Positions 18,070 through 27,143 of a DNA stretch of 64,000 nucleotides are shown in pieces. The translations under genes and the position numbers were made by a program. The notes below the pieces were generated by a model. It saw nothing but the letters and a program-made list of their open reading frames with translations. It was not told where the DNA came from and made no database searches. How positions within the stretch are numbered: the stretch's first letter is position 1; each line of letters opens with the position of its first letter. This DNA is from Bacteroidota bacterium (lineage in GTDB: Bacteria > Bacteroidota > Bacteroidia > 2-12-FULL-35-15), in assembly GCA_016722565.1 (NCBI GenBank), contig JADKIU010000002.1, positions 744,001-808,000 of the forward strand, read 5' to 3'.

Positions 18070-18684
18070 TTAAAACTGCCCATCCTCAATCAGTTTAATG
18101 GCCATTTCAATATTTTTTTCGTCTCCATCAGCATCATAGTCGGATTTTAAACTGGAGTTAAAAACAAGTGCTACACCTTGCCACATGGCAGCAGAAAAGG
18201 AGCCACGCATGCATTTCACAATATCGTAGGTTGTTTTACCGGTTTCTCTGTCAATCAGCTTAATCAAAATTCTCCCTTGAGTGACGGTTAAGTTTTTGAG
18301 TTCGTCTTGAAATTCATTTTTCAAGTCTTTTTCCGCTTGTTTCATAAACGCCTTTCTACCGCTTTCGGTAGGAATGGTCGCCATCACTCTATCGTAATCT
18401 TTCAATTTAGCGGAGGCTAAAATAGCATACGGATACACTTTCTTGACATTGTATTTCAAGCGATCCCAGGCAGCTCTTTGTTTATAGTTTTTAAACACAC
18501 GGTCGGCACTGCAAGTAACAACAGGCAATTTCCCATAAGGAATGGTGTCCCCATCATAATAAACGGTTTCTACTAAAACCCCTTTAATTTCCGGACTTGT
18601 TGATTTTGTTGGAAGCGTTGTTTGTGTCATCCCGATAAACGGGATAAAAAACAATAGAAAAAGTATAGAAACTTTTGTTGCCAT
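18070..18684 (-). CDS. DUF4294 family exported protein
   Basis: A 204-residue protein of a family found in Bacteroidota, function unknown. A signal peptide (MATKVSILFLLFFIPF, cleaved near GMTQ) precedes a conserved Lys/Tyr-rich region: NVKKVYPYAILASAKLKDYD, VTQGRILIKLIDRETG and MRGSFSAAMWQGVALVF. The length is typical for the family. A perfect palindrome follows the stop. Confidence 0.85.
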   Translation of the reverse strand: MATKVSILFLLFFIPFIGMTQTTLPTKSTSPEIKGVLVETVYYDGDTIPYGKLPVVTCSADRVFKNYKQRAAWDRLKYNVKKVYPYAILASAKLKDYDRVMATIPTESGRKAFMKQAEKDLKNEFQDELKNLTVTQGRILIKLIDRETGKTTYDIVKCMRGSFSAAMWQGVALVFNSSLKSDYDADGDEKNIEMAIKLIEDGQF

Positions 18685-18813
18685 CTGGCCTGTATTTGTT
18701 CTTATAACGAGTTCGTGAGTGAAAAGTTGCTTGTAATTTGTAAATAATTGTTAACTATTCTGCTCCCTATTATCAACAAATCGGCTAAACCTTAATAGCT
18801 CTATAGAACAAAA

Positions 18814-20289
18814 CTATCGATTCGTTTTCCACTTCGAAACGCTCTTTTCTCCAGTGGTTTGTTGAGCTACAGATTTCACTGTACTCATCAATTTCGCTCC
18901 GAATAAGGCTGCAACAATTGCTTCATCTTCCTTTGTTTCCGAAAGCATTTCCGGAGAATAATGGTGCTTGATAAAATGTGTATCAAAATTACCGGACGTA
19001 AATGCCTTGTGCTTTAGAACAAATTTACAAAAACTCAAAGTGGTTTCAACACCGGTTATTTGATAATCATCAATGGCACGAATCATTCGATTAATGGCTT
19101 CTTCACGATCTTTTCCAAAGGTGACCAATTTTGCAATCATCGGGTCATAATAAATTGGAATATCCATTCCTTCTTCAAAACCATCATCCACACGCACACC
19201 CAATCCTTGCGGACGTTTATACGTAACCAATTTTCCGATATCCGGCAAAAAGTTGTTGGTTGGATCTTCAGCGTAAACGCGCACTTCAACGCTATGACCG
19301 GTTATTTTTAAATCTTCTTGCTTGAAAGATAATTTCTCACCACGAGCTACTTTAATTTGTTCTTTCACCAAATCCAGTCCGGTAATCATTTCAGTAACCG
19401 GATGTTCTACTTGTAAACGGGTATTCATCTCTAGGAAATAGAAATTTTTATTTTCATCCAATAAAAACTCTACTGTTCCGGCACCTACATAATCACAAGC
19501 TTTTCCAACATTCACCGCACATTCGCCCATGGCTTTGCGAATTTCAGGTGTCAATACCGAAGAAGGAGCTTCTTCAATCACTTTTTGATGACGTCTTTGA
19601 ATAGAACATTCGCGTTCAAATAAATAAACGATATTTCCGTGTGTATCCCCTAAGATTTGAATTTCGATGTGACGTGGGCCGGCAACATAACGTTCAATGA
19701 ATACAGAACCATCGCCAAAAGCGGAAGTTGCTTCACTCACGGCCAACTTCATTTGTTCTTCAAATTCTTCCACATTTTCAACAATGCGCATTCCTTTTCC
19801 ACCACCACCGGCACTTGCTTTAATTAATAACGGGAAACCGGTTGCTACTGCCACTTCTTTTCCTTCTTTTACGCTAGTAATTGCTCCTTCAGAACCCGGT
19901 ACCATCGGTATTTTATATTTTTTTGCTGCTGCTTTCGCAGAGAGTTTATCCCCCATGATGTTCATTGCTTCGGGTGACGGACCGATAAAGGTAATCCCGG
20001 CTTTTTTTACTTTTGCCGCAAACTCAGCGTTTTCTGAAAGAAAACCATATCCCGGATGAATACCATCCACGTTCAGTTGTTTGCAGATTTCGATAATTTT
20101 ATCCCCTAACAAATAGGATTGATTGGAAGGAGGTGGACCAACGCATACGGCTTCATCCGCATATTTCACAAAAGGCGCATTTCTATCCGCTTCCGAAAAG
20201 ATTGCAACTGTTTGAATACCCATTTCTTTGCAAGAACGCATCACACGCAATGCAATCTCTCCTCTGTTGGCTACTAATATTTTGTTCAT
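18814..20289 (-). CDS. accC: Biotin carboxylase subunit of acetyl-CoA/acyl-CoA carboxylase
   Basis: Carboxylates biotin on its carrier protein using ATP and bicarbonate, in fatty-acid synthesis or acyl-CoA carboxylation. The 491-residue protein shows the ATP-grasp fold: KILVANRGEIALRVMRS at the N-terminus, the glycine loop ASAGGGGKGMR, FIERYVAGPRHIEIQ and the signature EMNTRLQVEHPVTEMITG. It lacks a fused biotinyl domain, so it is a separate subunit. No accB or carboxyltransferase gene is next to it; it could instead serve a propionyl-CoA carboxylase. The C-terminal tail past residue 450 is not conserved. Confidence 0.93.
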   Translation of the reverse strand: MNKILVANRGEIALRVMRSCKEMGIQTVAIFSEADRNAPFVKYADEAVCVGPPPSNQSYLLGDKIIEICKQLNVDGIHPGYGFLSENAEFAAKVKKAGITFIGPSPEAMNIMGDKLSAKAAAKKYKIPMVPGSEGAITSVKEGKEVAVATGFPLLIKASAGGGGKGMRIVENVEEFEEQMKLAVSEATSAFGDGSVFIERYVAGPRHIEIQILGDTHGNIVYLFERECSIQRRHQKVIEEAPSSVLTPEIRKAMGECAVNVGKACDYVGAGTVEFLLDENKNFYFLEMNTRLQVEHPVTEMITGLDLVKEQIKVARGEKLSFKQEDLKITGHSVEVRVYAEDPTNNFLPDIGKLVTYKRPQGLGVRVDDGFEEGMDIPIYYDPMIAKLVTFGKDREEAINRMIRAIDDYQITGVETTLSFCKFVLKHKAFTSGNFDTHFIKHHYSPEMLSETKEDEAIVAALFGAKLMSTVKSVAQQTTGEKSVSKWKTNR

Positions 20290-20452
20290 AAAATGTTGAT
20301 TAATAAATCGATGCTTTACCTGTCAAAAAAATATATTTGTGAAAGGCGATTGCTTCCATATTGAAGCAGTACAAACCTAATAAAAAAGTTTTTATTGCGC
20401 TGGAATATTTAAACTCAATATTAACAAAATATCATCCCCTAAATAACCGAAT

Positions 20453-22861
20453 ATGCTTAAAAAATCTACGCTTATTTTATTCATTGTTTTCGCTACTTTC
20501 AATGGTTTCGGACAAAAAAAAGGCACAAAACCTTCCTCAGCATCTAGTTTTGATACAAAAGCTGCTGAAATCGCGCTGGTAAAAGCCTTAAACAAAGTTC
20601 GCATTGAAAACAAACTGGATACCATTGAATATCATCCGGTATTAGGACAAGCAGCCGCTATTCAAAGTGCCGATATGGCAAAAAATGGAAAGGCACAATT
20701 GGAAAACAGTAAAGGAAAGTATAAAACTACAGCAAAACGTGTAACTGCTGTTGGAGGAACCAATAAAGCGCAAGAACTTGTGTTGGGAACAAGTATTGTT
20801 AAAGGAAAAACGTCCATGACCGCTCAGGAACTTGCGGATGCAGCCTTTTATAAATGGCGTGTTGGAAAACAAAATCAAGCAATTATCAAAAATGCCGACT
20901 TTATTTATGCCAGTCCATCTGTTACAATTGACGAATCCGGTAAAAAAGCTTACATCTCCATCGTTTTTGGAAGTTTCAACTCTTTTAATACCGGTGCGGA
21001 TAAGAAAAAAGAACTGGCAGTTCCCTACTCTTCCAAAACTAAAAAGCTAAAAGAGCCGGAAGATAGAAGTTGCAACGCATGCAAAAAATTTAAAGACTGG
21101 GAAGGACTCGCTTCTGGATTGTATGTAGAGAACGGAAAAATCTATATCAAATATGCAAACCTGAAAGCACTTTCGAAATTCATCCGTAAATCAAAAGACG
21201 GCTTAGCTGTGGATATTGTGCAACGTTCACAATATGAAAACCCGGACTACAACATTGTTGACAACAACTTAATTTCAAAAGGAGTGCTTTTGAAAACGGT
21301 TACGATGAGCAAACTATACAGCAAAAACCGCGTGAAGGCTGTAAAAAAAGGAAACAGAGTAATCAAAGCAACAAAGCTGGATGTGCAATTGGGTGAATTG
21401 CCAAAGAAAATTACCGGTCCATACGAACTCAACTTGCTCATTGTGCAAGATGGAAAACTGTGCAAAGTGATTATGCCTTCCAAAATTGAAGCGGGTGATC
21501 AAGAATCCAATTCGCCATTAACCATGCTGTTAATGCCGGACAGTGCCGCTTATTTTAAGCCACCGTTTGAACCAAAATCAGAATCAACTTTGCTTACGTT
21601 TACTGTTCCGTTTGAAAAAAATAAATCGGATTACAAAGAAACCGATATGGAACCATTTTTATCAGCATTACAGGAACCCGACTTTTTAATTGAAGGTTTA
21701 TATATCACCGCCTACTCTTCCATTGAAGGAGATGCCAAATCAAACGAAAAGCTTCAGAAAAAACGTGCTGAAAGTATTGTCAAAGCATTGTCGAAAATGC
21801 AAAAAGCTGGTGTAGTCACCAATGTAAAAACAACCGATTCGTGGAACCTTTTCCAAATGGAAGCCGAAGATGGGAAATACGACTATCTGGCTAAAATGAC
21901 CAAAGAAAAAGCGATTGCTGAAATTAACGGGAAAGGTTTATCTGCAGAATTAGAGCCTATTTTAAGCAAGGAACGTTTTGCTCAAATCATTATGGATGTT
22001 ACTTATGATATTACGGGAAATAAAGAAGAGAAATTTTCGGTAAGTAAGTTCAACCAATCCATGAAAAAGAATGATTTGAAACAATGTTTAAAAATTCAAT
22101 ATTACATCGGTAAACAAATGCGTCTTCAGAAATATTCGGCTGAAGCACCTTCTAAAATGAATATTCCGGTGGAAGCTAAAAATTCAGGTTTATTGAACAA
22201 TCAAGTGGTATTGCGTTATATGTATAACAACAATGTTGCAACGGACGAAGACTATGTGGACATGAAAAAATTATCGACTTTGGATCCGAGCAACAATTAC
22301 ATCACCTTTAATACCATTTATTGTGCTGTGATGCTGGATAGCACCATTGGAGATACCAAAGCGCAAAATGAAATGCAAAAACGTATTGATGCCATGTATA
22401 AAACCGATGTGCCAAAAAAATATGTGGATGCATTAAACATCGAATGGCAATTCAAAATCATTGAAGCGATGGATTCTGCTGAAAACAGTGAATTGGTAAC
22501 ACAAGCATGTATTGAGAAAATCAAACAATTTTACAACATCAAAGAATCGTCATGGCAAAACAATTTGAAACTGGCGTATGTTTTTGCACGTTTCAAAGAT
22601 TATAAATTTGCGGCTAGCTTATTGGCACCATTTATAGCAGAAGAAAGTGTAAACGAAAATGTATTGTTTGCTTATGCTTCTATCTGTGCTAAAATGCCTG
22701 AGTTGTATAAATCCAGAACATTTGTGCTGGCATTACAAAAAGCAGAAAAGAAAAATCACGACAGGTATTGTAAATTATTCGGAGCACCGAATATGACATT
22801 CCAGGTATTTGACAATCCGTTTGTAAAAGCAGATTACAAAAAGGCTGCATGCACGAAATAG
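20453..22861 (+). CDS. Exported CAP-like/OmpA-like fusion protein
   Basis: An 802-residue exported protein with an unusual layout. After a signal peptide (cleaved near GFGQ), residues 34-180 resemble a CAP/SCP domain (ALNKVRIENKL, ELADAAFYKWRVGKQNQAII, AYISIVFG). A middle region with a Cys pair (SCNACKKF) follows. Residues about 380-450 look like an OmpA-type peptidoglycan-binding region (FTVPFEKNKSDYKETDM, ITAYSSIEGDAKSNEKL, KKRAESIVKAL), and the C-terminal third is helical and repeat-like. It may tether a secreted domain to the cell wall. Both domain assignments rest on motif resemblance. The stop overlaps the DUF3820 start by 13 bp. Confidence 0.72.
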   Translation: MLKKSTLILFIVFATFNGFGQKKGTKPSSASSFDTKAAEIALVKALNKVRIENKLDTIEYHPVLGQAAAIQSADMAKNGKAQLENSKGKYKTTAKRVTAVGGTNKAQELVLGTSIVKGKTSMTAQELADAAFYKWRVGKQNQAIIKNADFIYASPSVTIDESGKKAYISIVFGSFNSFNTGADKKKELAVPYSSKTKKLKEPEDRSCNACKKFKDWEGLASGLYVENGKIYIKYANLKALSKFIRKSKDGLAVDIVQRSQYENPDYNIVDNNLISKGVLLKTVTMSKLYSKNRVKAVKKGNRVIKATKLDVQLGELPKKITGPYELNLLIVQDGKLCKVIMPSKIEAGDQESNSPLTMLLMPDSAAYFKPPFEPKSESTLLTFTVPFEKNKSDYKETDMEPFLSALQEPDFLIEGLYITAYSSIEGDAKSNEKLQKKRAESIVKALSKMQKAGVVTNVKTTDSWNLFQMEAEDGKYDYLAKMTKEKAIAEINGKGLSAELEPILSKERFAQIIMDVTYDITGNKEEKFSVSKFNQSMKKNDLKQCLKIQYYIGKQMRLQKYSAEAPSKMNIPVEAKNSGLLNNQVVLRYMYNNNVATDEDYVDMKKLSTLDPSNNYITFNTIYCAVMLDSTIGDTKAQNEMQKRIDAMYKTDVPKKYVDALNIEWQFKIIEAMDSAENSELVTQACIEKIKQFYNIKESSWQNNLKLAYVFARFKDYKFAASLLAPFIAEESVNENVLFAYASICAKMPELYKSRTFVLALQKAEKKNHDRYCKLFGAPNMTFQVFDNPFVKADYKKAACTK

Positions 22862-23088
22862 ACCAACAACCGGATTCACAATTACTATTGCAACTGGTAA
22901 GCATGAAAATGCCTTTTGGTAGATACAAGCATACTATTTTATGTGATTTGCCCGTTTCCTATTTGGAGTGGTTTCAACGCAAAGGTTTCCCGGAAGGTAA
23001 ATTGGGAATGCTGTTGCAAACCATCTATGAAATCAAACTAAATGGCTTGGAAGGTTTACTAAAGCCGTTAAAGAATAAAAAACACTAA
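22849..23088 (+). CDS. DUF3820 family protein
   Basis: A 79-residue cytoplasmic protein of the DUF3820 family. The family core MPFGRYKHTILCDLPVSYLE, with FQRKGFPEGKLGMLLQTIYE and IKLNGLEGLLKPL, is complete. The biochemical role is unknown. Its start overlaps the end of the CAP-OmpA gene by 13 bp, so it is translationally coupled to it, and the outer-membrane gene follows after 9 bp. Confidence 0.85.
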   Translation: MHEIDQQPDSQLLLQLVSMKMPFGRYKHTILCDLPVSYLEWFQRKGFPEGKLGMLLQTIYEIKLNGLEGLLKPLKNKKH

Positions 23089-23097
23089 CTTTATAGC

Positions 23098-24009
23098 ATG
23101 AATAAGCGAATAAGTTTCTTTTTGGCAAGTGTATTTCTGGCAACGGCCACTTTAAGTGCGCAAGAAATGACAGAGGGTGAGCAACCGGATTCGTCTCAAA
23201 AGCAGCGTTCATTCAAAGTGGGACTTTACATCGGTTCGTATTTCGCCAATAAATATACAGCAGGAGCTTACGATGGATATGGCTTCGACTTGGAAGGAAA
23301 ACGAATCAACGTTTTTGAAAACAGCTTGATGTACCAAAAAATAGTGATGCAATATGGCGGTGGATATGGACAAATTGATCAGATAGCACAAGCTTTGGGT
23401 GTTAACTCAACTGCCGACTGGTCGTTCACCAAAGATGATATGCCTACCAATATGCGTTACACTCCGTCTTTTTTATTGGGACTTCAATGTCGTTATTCGG
23501 TGGATAAAAAAAATGCCATCTCGCTTAATCTGAATGCAGCAAAACTAACCCTCTCTGGAAATTTTACAATTACAACACGTCCGCCATCCGGTTCTTCACA
23601 AATCAACAACAGTATTCAAACATTCGGGATCAAAGGCGGAGAACAACGATTGATGATTCAGATTGGATACAATCGTATTTTTGGCGACAATGAACGCGCT
23701 AATTTTTTTGCAGAAGGCGGCATCAACATGACGTATTCACAATTTGATAAAAATGAAATTCTAATCAATAATTTATACATCGATTTATTAGAATTTTACG
23801 ACTATCAAGGTGTTCAAGCAGGATACATGCGTTTGCCAAGAGGAATGGGATTTGGTGCTTATGCTGGCATGGGAATAAATATCACCATGAGTGAAAAATT
23901 CACCATTCAATTAATGTATAGCCCATCGTACGAAGGAATTCGAATCGGAGATAATCCTAAATTAAAATGGCAGCATTCTGTTGGATTGCGTGCGTATTAT
24001 AATTTCTAA
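23098..24009 (+). CDS. Outer-membrane beta-barrel protein, unknown function
   Basis: A 303-residue protein with a signal peptide (cleaved near LSAQ) and alternating beta-strand sequence rich in Gly and Tyr, ending SVGLRAYYNF; the terminal Phe fits BAM-dependent insertion. Segments such as KVGLYIGSYFANKYTAGAYD and FFAEGGINMTYSQF look like barrel strands and periplasmic turns. I do not recognise a specific family. It probably belongs to the same operon as the CAP-OmpA and DUF3820 genes. Its last 4 bp overlap the end of the convergent gene. Confidence 0.78.
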   Translation: MNKRISFFLASVFLATATLSAQEMTEGEQPDSSQKQRSFKVGLYIGSYFANKYTAGAYDGYGFDLEGKRINVFENSLMYQKIVMQYGGGYGQIDQIAQALGVNSTADWSFTKDDMPTNMRYTPSFLLGLQCRYSVDKKNAISLNLNAAKLTLSGNFTITTRPPSGSSQINNSIQTFGIKGGEQRLMIQIGYNRIFGDNERANFFAEGGINMTYSQFDKNEILINNLYIDLLEFYDYQGVQAGYMRLPRGMGFGAYAGMGINITMSEKFTIQLMYSPSYEGIRIGDNPKLKWQHSVGLRAYYNF

Positions 24010-24758
24010 AGTTTTTCCAAATATTTTTTTGATTTCACTTTGAAGAATTCATCTTCAATCATAAAATCTTTTCGACACGGAAGTTTAATGGCCAATTCAA
24101 AATAAATTTTTGCAAGCTTCTTCTGATCATTCTCATACAAGGCTTCCGCATAATAAAAATTAGCACCGACATCCGCAGGAAAATACTTTAATGTTTTTTT
24201 CATTATCAGCACCGCTTTGTCTTTATCGGGCCAAGTAAGGACTAATGGAATGTAGGGCGTTTTGTAATTCAAGCCGGCATCAAATTTCCAACCGCCACCA
24301 TTGTTGTACATCGAATCGGTTTCAATCAACATTTTAGTATGGTACAACAGTTTTGCCATCACCCCATCATCTAAACTTTTAACAACGCCATTTATTTCGG
24401 CAGAAAGGGCAATTGCAGAAGTAAGTTCAAATCGAATTTTTCCATCTTTCGGAAATTTCTTCACCAATTCGTTTCCGAGCACAATTGTTTTTGCATAGGC
24501 CGATTTTTTTTCAGAATCACTGATATACACAAACCGTCCTTTAAAATTATAGCATTGCAAACAATATCCACCGGCAACTTGAAGGTGTTTGTTTTGTTTC
24601 ACAAGCGATTCAAAAATAACAATCGCTTTATCAACATTAATTGAATTGGCCTGCAAACCTTTCGCATTCTCCGAGCGTGCATTAAAATAATGTATCCCTG
24701 TTTGCAGGTCATCCGTTGCTAATATAGCGACAAAGAGAACAACGAATAATTTCGGCAT
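24006..24758 (-). CDS. Hypothetical exported protein, tandem paralogue A
   Basis: About 250 residues, starting at the ATG at 24758 (a TTG at 24779 opens the frame but adds no signal-like sequence). The N-terminus (MPKLFVVLFVAIL) is hydrophobic. The rest is helical with tetratricopeptide-like segments (NVDKAIVIFESLVKQ, FYYAEALYENDQKKLAKIYF). It is a close paralogue of the next gene upstream: both share TGIHYFNARSE, the region YKTPYIPLVLTWPDKDKA and the C-terminal layout. No known function. Confidence 0.7.
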   Translation of the reverse strand: MPKLFVVLFVAILATDDLQTGIHYFNARSENAKGLQANSINVDKAIVIFESLVKQNKHLQVAGGYCLQCYNFKGRFVYISDSEKKSAYAKTIVLGNELVKKFPKDGKIRFELTSAIALSAEINGVVKSLDDGVMAKLLYHTKMLIETDSMYNNGGGWKFDAGLNYKTPYIPLVLTWPDKDKAVLIMKKTLKYFPADVGANFYYAEALYENDQKKLAKIYFELAIKLPCRKDFMIEDEFFKVKSKKYLEKL

Positions 24759-24769
24759 AAATAAAGGTG

Positions 24770-25528
24770 TTAATCCCAATTGGTTAAATAGTTCTTTGCT
24801 TTCTCTTTTTGATTTTCGTCTTCCAAATAAAACTCCTTTCGAGAAGGAAGTTTTGTTACCAATTGAAAGTATATTTTAGCATCAGCCTTCTCCCCATTTT
24901 CCAGTAATGCTTCTGCATAATAAAAATTATTTGAAATATCTGCAGGGTAATATTTCAAAGCATTCTGAAGTAATTTCTTGGCTTTGTCTTTATTGGGCCA
25001 AGAAAGTACCAAAGGTATATAAGGTGTTTTGTAGTGTAATATAGACATTACTTTCCATCCGGCACAACATCGGTACATCGAATCGGTTTGAATGAGCATA
25101 TTGGTATGAAACAACATTTGGTTCAGCACCCCATTTTCCGCACTTTTGATGGCGCCTTCACTTTCCGCTAATAAGCCAATAGAAGTTATTAATTCGAAAC
25201 GAATGCCGGCATTCTTCGGAAAAAGTTTTACTAGTTCCTTCCCTTTATTCACAGCGAGTTTATAAACTGCTTTTTTATCCGTTTCTTTTACATAAACGAA
25301 CTGCCCTTTAAAATTCAATGATGCTAAGTAATAATAACCTGCCTTTTCCTTATCCGCACCCTTTTGTAAAGCTTGTTCAAAAATCGAAAGTGCTTTATCA
25401 ATATTGTATGTATATGCTTGTAAACCGGATGCTTGTTCCGAACGAGCATTAAAATAGTCGATTCCTGTCTGAAGCGAAGGATCAGATACTGGGATGAAAT
25501 AAAATAATATTGAAATTAGTTGCAACAA
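24770..25528 (-). CDS. Hypothetical exported protein, tandem paralogue B
   Basis: A 252-residue paralogue of the gene immediately downstream, clearly arisen by tandem duplication. It shares TGIDYFNARSEQASGLQAY, LIQTDSMYRCCAGWKV, YKTPYIPLVLSWPNKDKA and FYYAEALLENGEKADAKIYF. The frame opens with TTG (25528); no ATG lies at the N-terminus and a stop is just upstream, so TTG is the likely start, in front of a hydrophobic stretch (LISILFYFIPV). The helical repeats suggest tetratricopeptide folds. The function is unknown. Confidence 0.68.
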   Translation of the reverse strand: MLQLISILFYFIPVSDPSLQTGIDYFNARSEQASGLQAYTYNIDKALSIFEQALQKGADKEKAGYYYLASLNFKGQFVYVKETDKKAVYKLAVNKGKELVKLFPKNAGIRFELITSIGLLAESEGAIKSAENGVLNQMLFHTNMLIQTDSMYRCCAGWKVMSILHYKTPYIPLVLSWPNKDKAKKLLQNALKYYPADISNNFYYAEALLENGEKADAKIYFQLVTKLPSRKEFYLEDENQKEKAKNYLTNWD

Positions 25529-25586
25529 AATCGGAAATCGTTATGTGTTATTCGTAAATTGTTTTACTGTTTATAGTACATTTTAT

Positions 25587-26588
25587 CTAGTAAAACTGCT
25601 TCGCCCATTGTCGGTACTTCCCGATTGGTCCATCGCCTTTTGCCAACGCTGGATAATCCATATATACTTTGTTCTCCCATATTTTAAAATCTTGCCCAAC
25701 ATCGTTCGCATAGCCTGAAAATGCTTTATTTAACAAAATTTTTGTCAACATTTTCTTCGGCAATAAAGCCAAAACAGGATGAATTTTTGAAGGTTTGAAT
25801 TTTTTATTGACACTCATTCCTATTTTCAAATTAATGGTATGTTCATCAATCGGCATTGGAAAAACATATTGACGAGTTTTTAATTCCATTTCAGGTAAAT
25901 CCACTTCTACAAATGAATAACCCAAGCCATGTACATGAATGTTTATTTCTGCTTTAATACCTTGCGTCCCTTTCCCGATAAACCCTTCAGGTGCGCGGTT
26001 AAATCCGTAGCTTGCATTGAGGTAAGCACCATCATCTTTTAATTCTTTGATGGTTGTAATGTTGCTGTATTTGTGTACAACTGAAAAATGACCAACATCT
26101 ACACTATTTTCTGTCGTTTCTTGGGGATGAGATTTTAATATAAAATCGGTAGTTTTTATCTCTGTCCAATCTTCATCACTTACCACTGGAACTTCCCAAG
26201 CAGGAACTGCAGCTTGCTCGTGATGCCAATAAATAATAAAACCATTTTTTTCCTGAATGGGATATGTTTTTAAAATCGCTTTGGGAGGAGGCTTGGTTCC
26301 ATAACCTGTTTTTGTGCATGTTCCTTTTGTATCAAAACAAAAATAGTGAAACGGGCAAACAATGGTTTCTCCTTCCACATGACCACCATGGGCAAAATGT
26401 CCACCTAGGTGCGGACAATATGCATCTACCAAACAGGCCTCACCGGTTTCTGTCCGAAACAAAACTAAATCTTTCCCGGCAATTTTTTTATTGATTAATT
26501 GCTTCGGAAGTAAATTGGTTGAATTTTCAATCACATACCAACTGTTCGGGTAAGGGAATAATTTTGCAGGCGTAGGCATTTGTTCCAT
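25587..26588 (-). CDS. Rieske 2Fe-2S oxygenase, DAF-36/Neverland-like
   Basis: An oxygenase alpha-type subunit. The Rieske cluster ligands fit CxHx17CxxH exactly (Cys60, His62, Cys80, His83, numbered from a GTG at 26594). A mononuclear-iron motif ENSVDVGHFSVVH lies about 80 residues later. I prefer the ATG at 26588. The layout of one Rieske domain, then a short catalytic domain, resembles sterol 7-desaturases (DAF-36/Neverland) and 3-ketosteroid hydroxylases more than aromatic-ring dioxygenases. The substrate is unknown; no reductase gene is adjacent. Confidence 0.85.
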   Translation of the reverse strand: MEQMPTPAKLFPYPNSWYVIENSTNLLPKQLINKKIAGKDLVLFRTETGEACLVDAYCPHLGGHFAHGGHVEGETIVCPFHYFCFDTKGTCTKTGYGTKPPPKAILKTYPIQEKNGFIIYWHHEQAAVPAWEVPVVSDEDWTEIKTTDFILKSHPQETTENSVDVGHFSVVHKYSNITTIKELKDDGAYLNASYGFNRAPEGFIGKGTQGIKAEINIHVHGLGYSFVEVDLPEMELKTRQYVFPMPIDEHTINLKIGMSVNKKFKPSKIHPVLALLPKKMLTKILLNKAFSGYANDVGQDFKIWENKVYMDYPALAKGDGPIGKYRQWAKQFY

Positions 26589-26673
26589 AAACACTTATTT
26601 TAAGAAGTAGCTAAAATAAGAAATTTGCGGGATTAAAGCATTTTCATCAAATGGGCTGCAGACTAACGATAAA

Positions 26674-27129
26674 TTATTTAGTTTGTTTTGAATATTTGGC
26701 TTTGTGCAAATCCAGTGCTTCTTCAATGGAATGAGAAACAGAAAGTTTTTTTCTTTTTTTGCCATATCCGCCAGCGTGCGATAATAGGAACTCAAAATTT
26801 CCAGTTCATCTTCTGATAAACCTTCCGCATCAATCAAACGGTTACTTGGTCCATCCAATGCTGCAACCAATTCATTCAACTTCAGGTGGATCGCTTTGGA
26901 ATCTTTATTCTGCGTCCGTTGAATCAGAAATACCATCAAAAATGTAACGATGGTGGTGCCTGTATTGATAACCAATTGCCATGTATCGGAAAAATTAAAA
27001 TACGGCCCAGTAATAATCCAGATTAAAATTATAGACAAAGCACCTAAAAATGCATAGGTGGAGCCACTGAATACAGATGCAAAATGCGCTATTTTTTCGA
27101 ATATGCTGCTGTTTTTTTTTCGTTTCCAT
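26674..27129 (-). pseudogene. Low-affinity iron permease family protein, broken by two homopolymer frameshifts
   Basis: A small membrane protein of the low-affinity iron permease family. Conserved protein sequence spans three frames. The start METKK is at 27129; the next frame holds SSIFEKIAHFASVFSGSTYAF and the TM region IILIWIITGPYFNFSDTWQL, TIVTFLMVFLIQRTQNKDSKA; the end LSVSHSIEEALDLHKAKYSK stops at 26674. The first break is in a 9-A run at 27112-27120, where one extra A throws the frame. The second is in a pair of 7-A runs around 26746-26760, where one A is missing. It follows mlaD by 14 bp, as a downstream operon member. These breaks look like length errors in homopolymers, real or technical. 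Confidence 0.8.
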
Positions 27130-27143
27130 TGCTTCTATAATTA

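Noticed and set aside
17947..18150. Open frame of 67 codons across the perfect palindrome
   Set aside because: It crosses the palindrome and the end of the DUF4294 gene, with no start signal or similarity.
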